A stretch of DNA of 64,000 nucleotides from Streptomyces sp. CGMCC 4.7035 (GTDB lineage: Bacteria > Actinomycetota > Actinomycetes > Streptomycetales > Streptomycetaceae), in assembly GCF_031583065.1 (NCBI RefSeq), contig NZ_CP134053.1, forward strand, positions 930,001-994,000, given 5' to 3'. The position numbers and the translations under genes were made by a program. Shown here in pieces: positions 63,319 through 64,000 of the stretch. Under the pieces are notes generated by a model that had not been told where the DNA came from, searched no databases, and saw nothing but the letters and a program-made list of their open reading frames with translations. Each line of letters begins with the position of its first letter. Positions within the stretch are counted from its first letter, which is position 1.

Positions 63319-64000
63319 CGGTTCCCAGGGCGGGCCGGGCGGCTCCCGCGAGGACCGCGCACCAGGCGGCCACCGCGATCCACAGCAGCACCCGCCCGGG
63401 GCCGCGCAGCCAGGGGACCCCGAGGGCGGTGGCGACGGACAGTGCCGCCGCCGACGTCATCCCCAGGGGGTAGACCGTCGCCCAGCGCCGTACGTCGTAG
63501 CGGGGCCGCGGCCACCGCAGCTCGGCCGCCGCCAGCACGCAGACGCAGGCGGAAGCGAGGACGAGGAGGCCGATGGTGGCGGTCCGCAGGACGCCGTTGT
63601 CGTCGTCGTTCCAGAGGTAGAGGCCACTGTGCGCGGCGGCGAGGAGCCTCGCCCCGGCCAGCGCGGAGATGGCGAGCCCGCCGACCGCGATCCACTGGTC
63701 GCCCGCGCCGGTCGCCACCTGCCGGGGGCCGAAGCAGCACAGCCCGGCCAGGTAGAACACCAGCCCGAACCAGAAGAACACCAGCGCCAGGTGCGCGAGC
63801 CACGCCACCCCCACGGCCGCGGCGAGCACCGCCCCCAGCACCGCGATTCCCTCCATCGCCACGCACCCGAGGAACACAGTCCCGGGCATACCGCGCCGCC
63901 AGCGCCGTACGACCGGATAGACCAGCCCCAGCCAGAGCGCGACAGCCAGTGCGAGGAGCGCCTCGGCGAGCGGCTGCCACCCCAGGTCGGACAACCGCGT
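63296..64000 (-). CDS. TDT/SLAC1-type membrane transporter, N-terminus cut by window edge
   Basis: About 233 residues in the window, open at the right edge, so the true start lies beyond 64000. At least six helices. RPRYDVRRWATVYPLGMTSAAALSV resembles the RWWATVFPLGM block of the tellurite-resistance/dicarboxylate (TehA/SLAC1) family. Substrate unknown. Family members are about 330 residues, so roughly the first 90 are missing. Confidence 0.7.
   Translation of the reverse strand, partial: TRLSDLGWQPLAEALLALAVALWLGLVYPVVRRWRRGMPGTVFLGCVAMEGIAVLGAVLAAAVGVAWLAHLALVFFWFGLVFYLAGLCCFGPRQVATGAGDQWIAVGGLAISALAGARLLAAAHSGLYLWNDDDNGVLRTATIGLLVLASACVCVLAAAELRWPRPRYDVRRWATVYPLGMTSAAALSVATALGVPWLRGPGRVLLWIAVAAWCAVLAGAARPALGTVRSRAPR

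Overview
The window is chromosomal DNA of a Streptomyces species. Evidence: very high GC with strong third-position G/C bias, frequent GTG starts, the whiD–bldM developmental pair, the kinase cluster, a groES–groEL1 operon with CIRCE operators, and a gene order that matches what I remember of the S. coelicolor core around SCO4740–SCO4795. No rRNA or tRNA gene, insertion sequence, prophage or CRISPR array was recognised.

Layout. 1–3.4 kb: glmS, followed by a small accessory patch (a deletion-scarred DUF397/anti-sigma-type ATPase remnant and an Rpn-family nuclease gene). 3.4–12.5 kb: housekeeping cluster acpS, nnr, alr, an alpha/beta hydrolase and the t6A genes tsaE, tsaB, rimI, tsaD. 12.6–16 kb: a LacI regulator beside an orphan signal peptide with an operator-like palindrome, then a DGPF protein and its ECF42-type sigma factor. 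16–24.9 kb: a THUMP-like methyltransferase, two lipoprotein polysaccharide deacetylases, groES–groEL1, a SnoaL-like protein, an SDR, a MOSC protein and a LysR regulator. 25–30.6 kb: whiD, bldM, the sigma factor shbA, guaB and a guaB-like paralogue. 30.6–35.6 kb: an unusual structured intergenic element, a nucleotide-sugar dehydrogenase homologue, glpD and a serine hydrolase. 35.8–44.5 kb: four membrane Ser/Thr kinase paralogues, one a pseudokinase. 44.7–50.8 kb: a succinate-semialdehyde-type dehydrogenase, a GMC oxidoreductase, a sortase substrate and a membrane protein. 51.5–64 kb: chorismate mutase with an aromatic-codon attenuator, guaA, a PNPOx-like protein, a class II aldolase, membrane proteins, a divergent PspC/two-component locus, an NlpC/P60 hydrolase and a truncated TDT-type transporter at the right edge.

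Common themes. (1) At least six unrelated genes end in short tandem duplications that span their own stop codon (17, 18, 28, 23, 19 and 22 bp units). (2) Several starts lie 6–7 nt after a -10 hexamer and lack a Shine-Dalgarno sequence, so they are probably leaderless. (3) Several paralogues have lost catalytic residues (second deacetylase, guaB3, nucleotide-sugar dehydrogenase, second kinase), which points to regulatory or altered roles. (4) Promoters can be tied to specific regulators: BldN-type for bldM, SigR-type for guaB, ECF42-type for the DGPF gene and HrcA/CIRCE for groES.

The most unusual loci are the Phe/Tyr leader-peptide attenuator before chorismate mutase (51.8–52.05 kb), the duplicated hairpin element with a hidden Arg/Trp-rich micro-ORF (30.7–31.2 kb), and the Rpn gene with an in-frame internal start that could encode its own inhibitor (2.4–3.4 kb).
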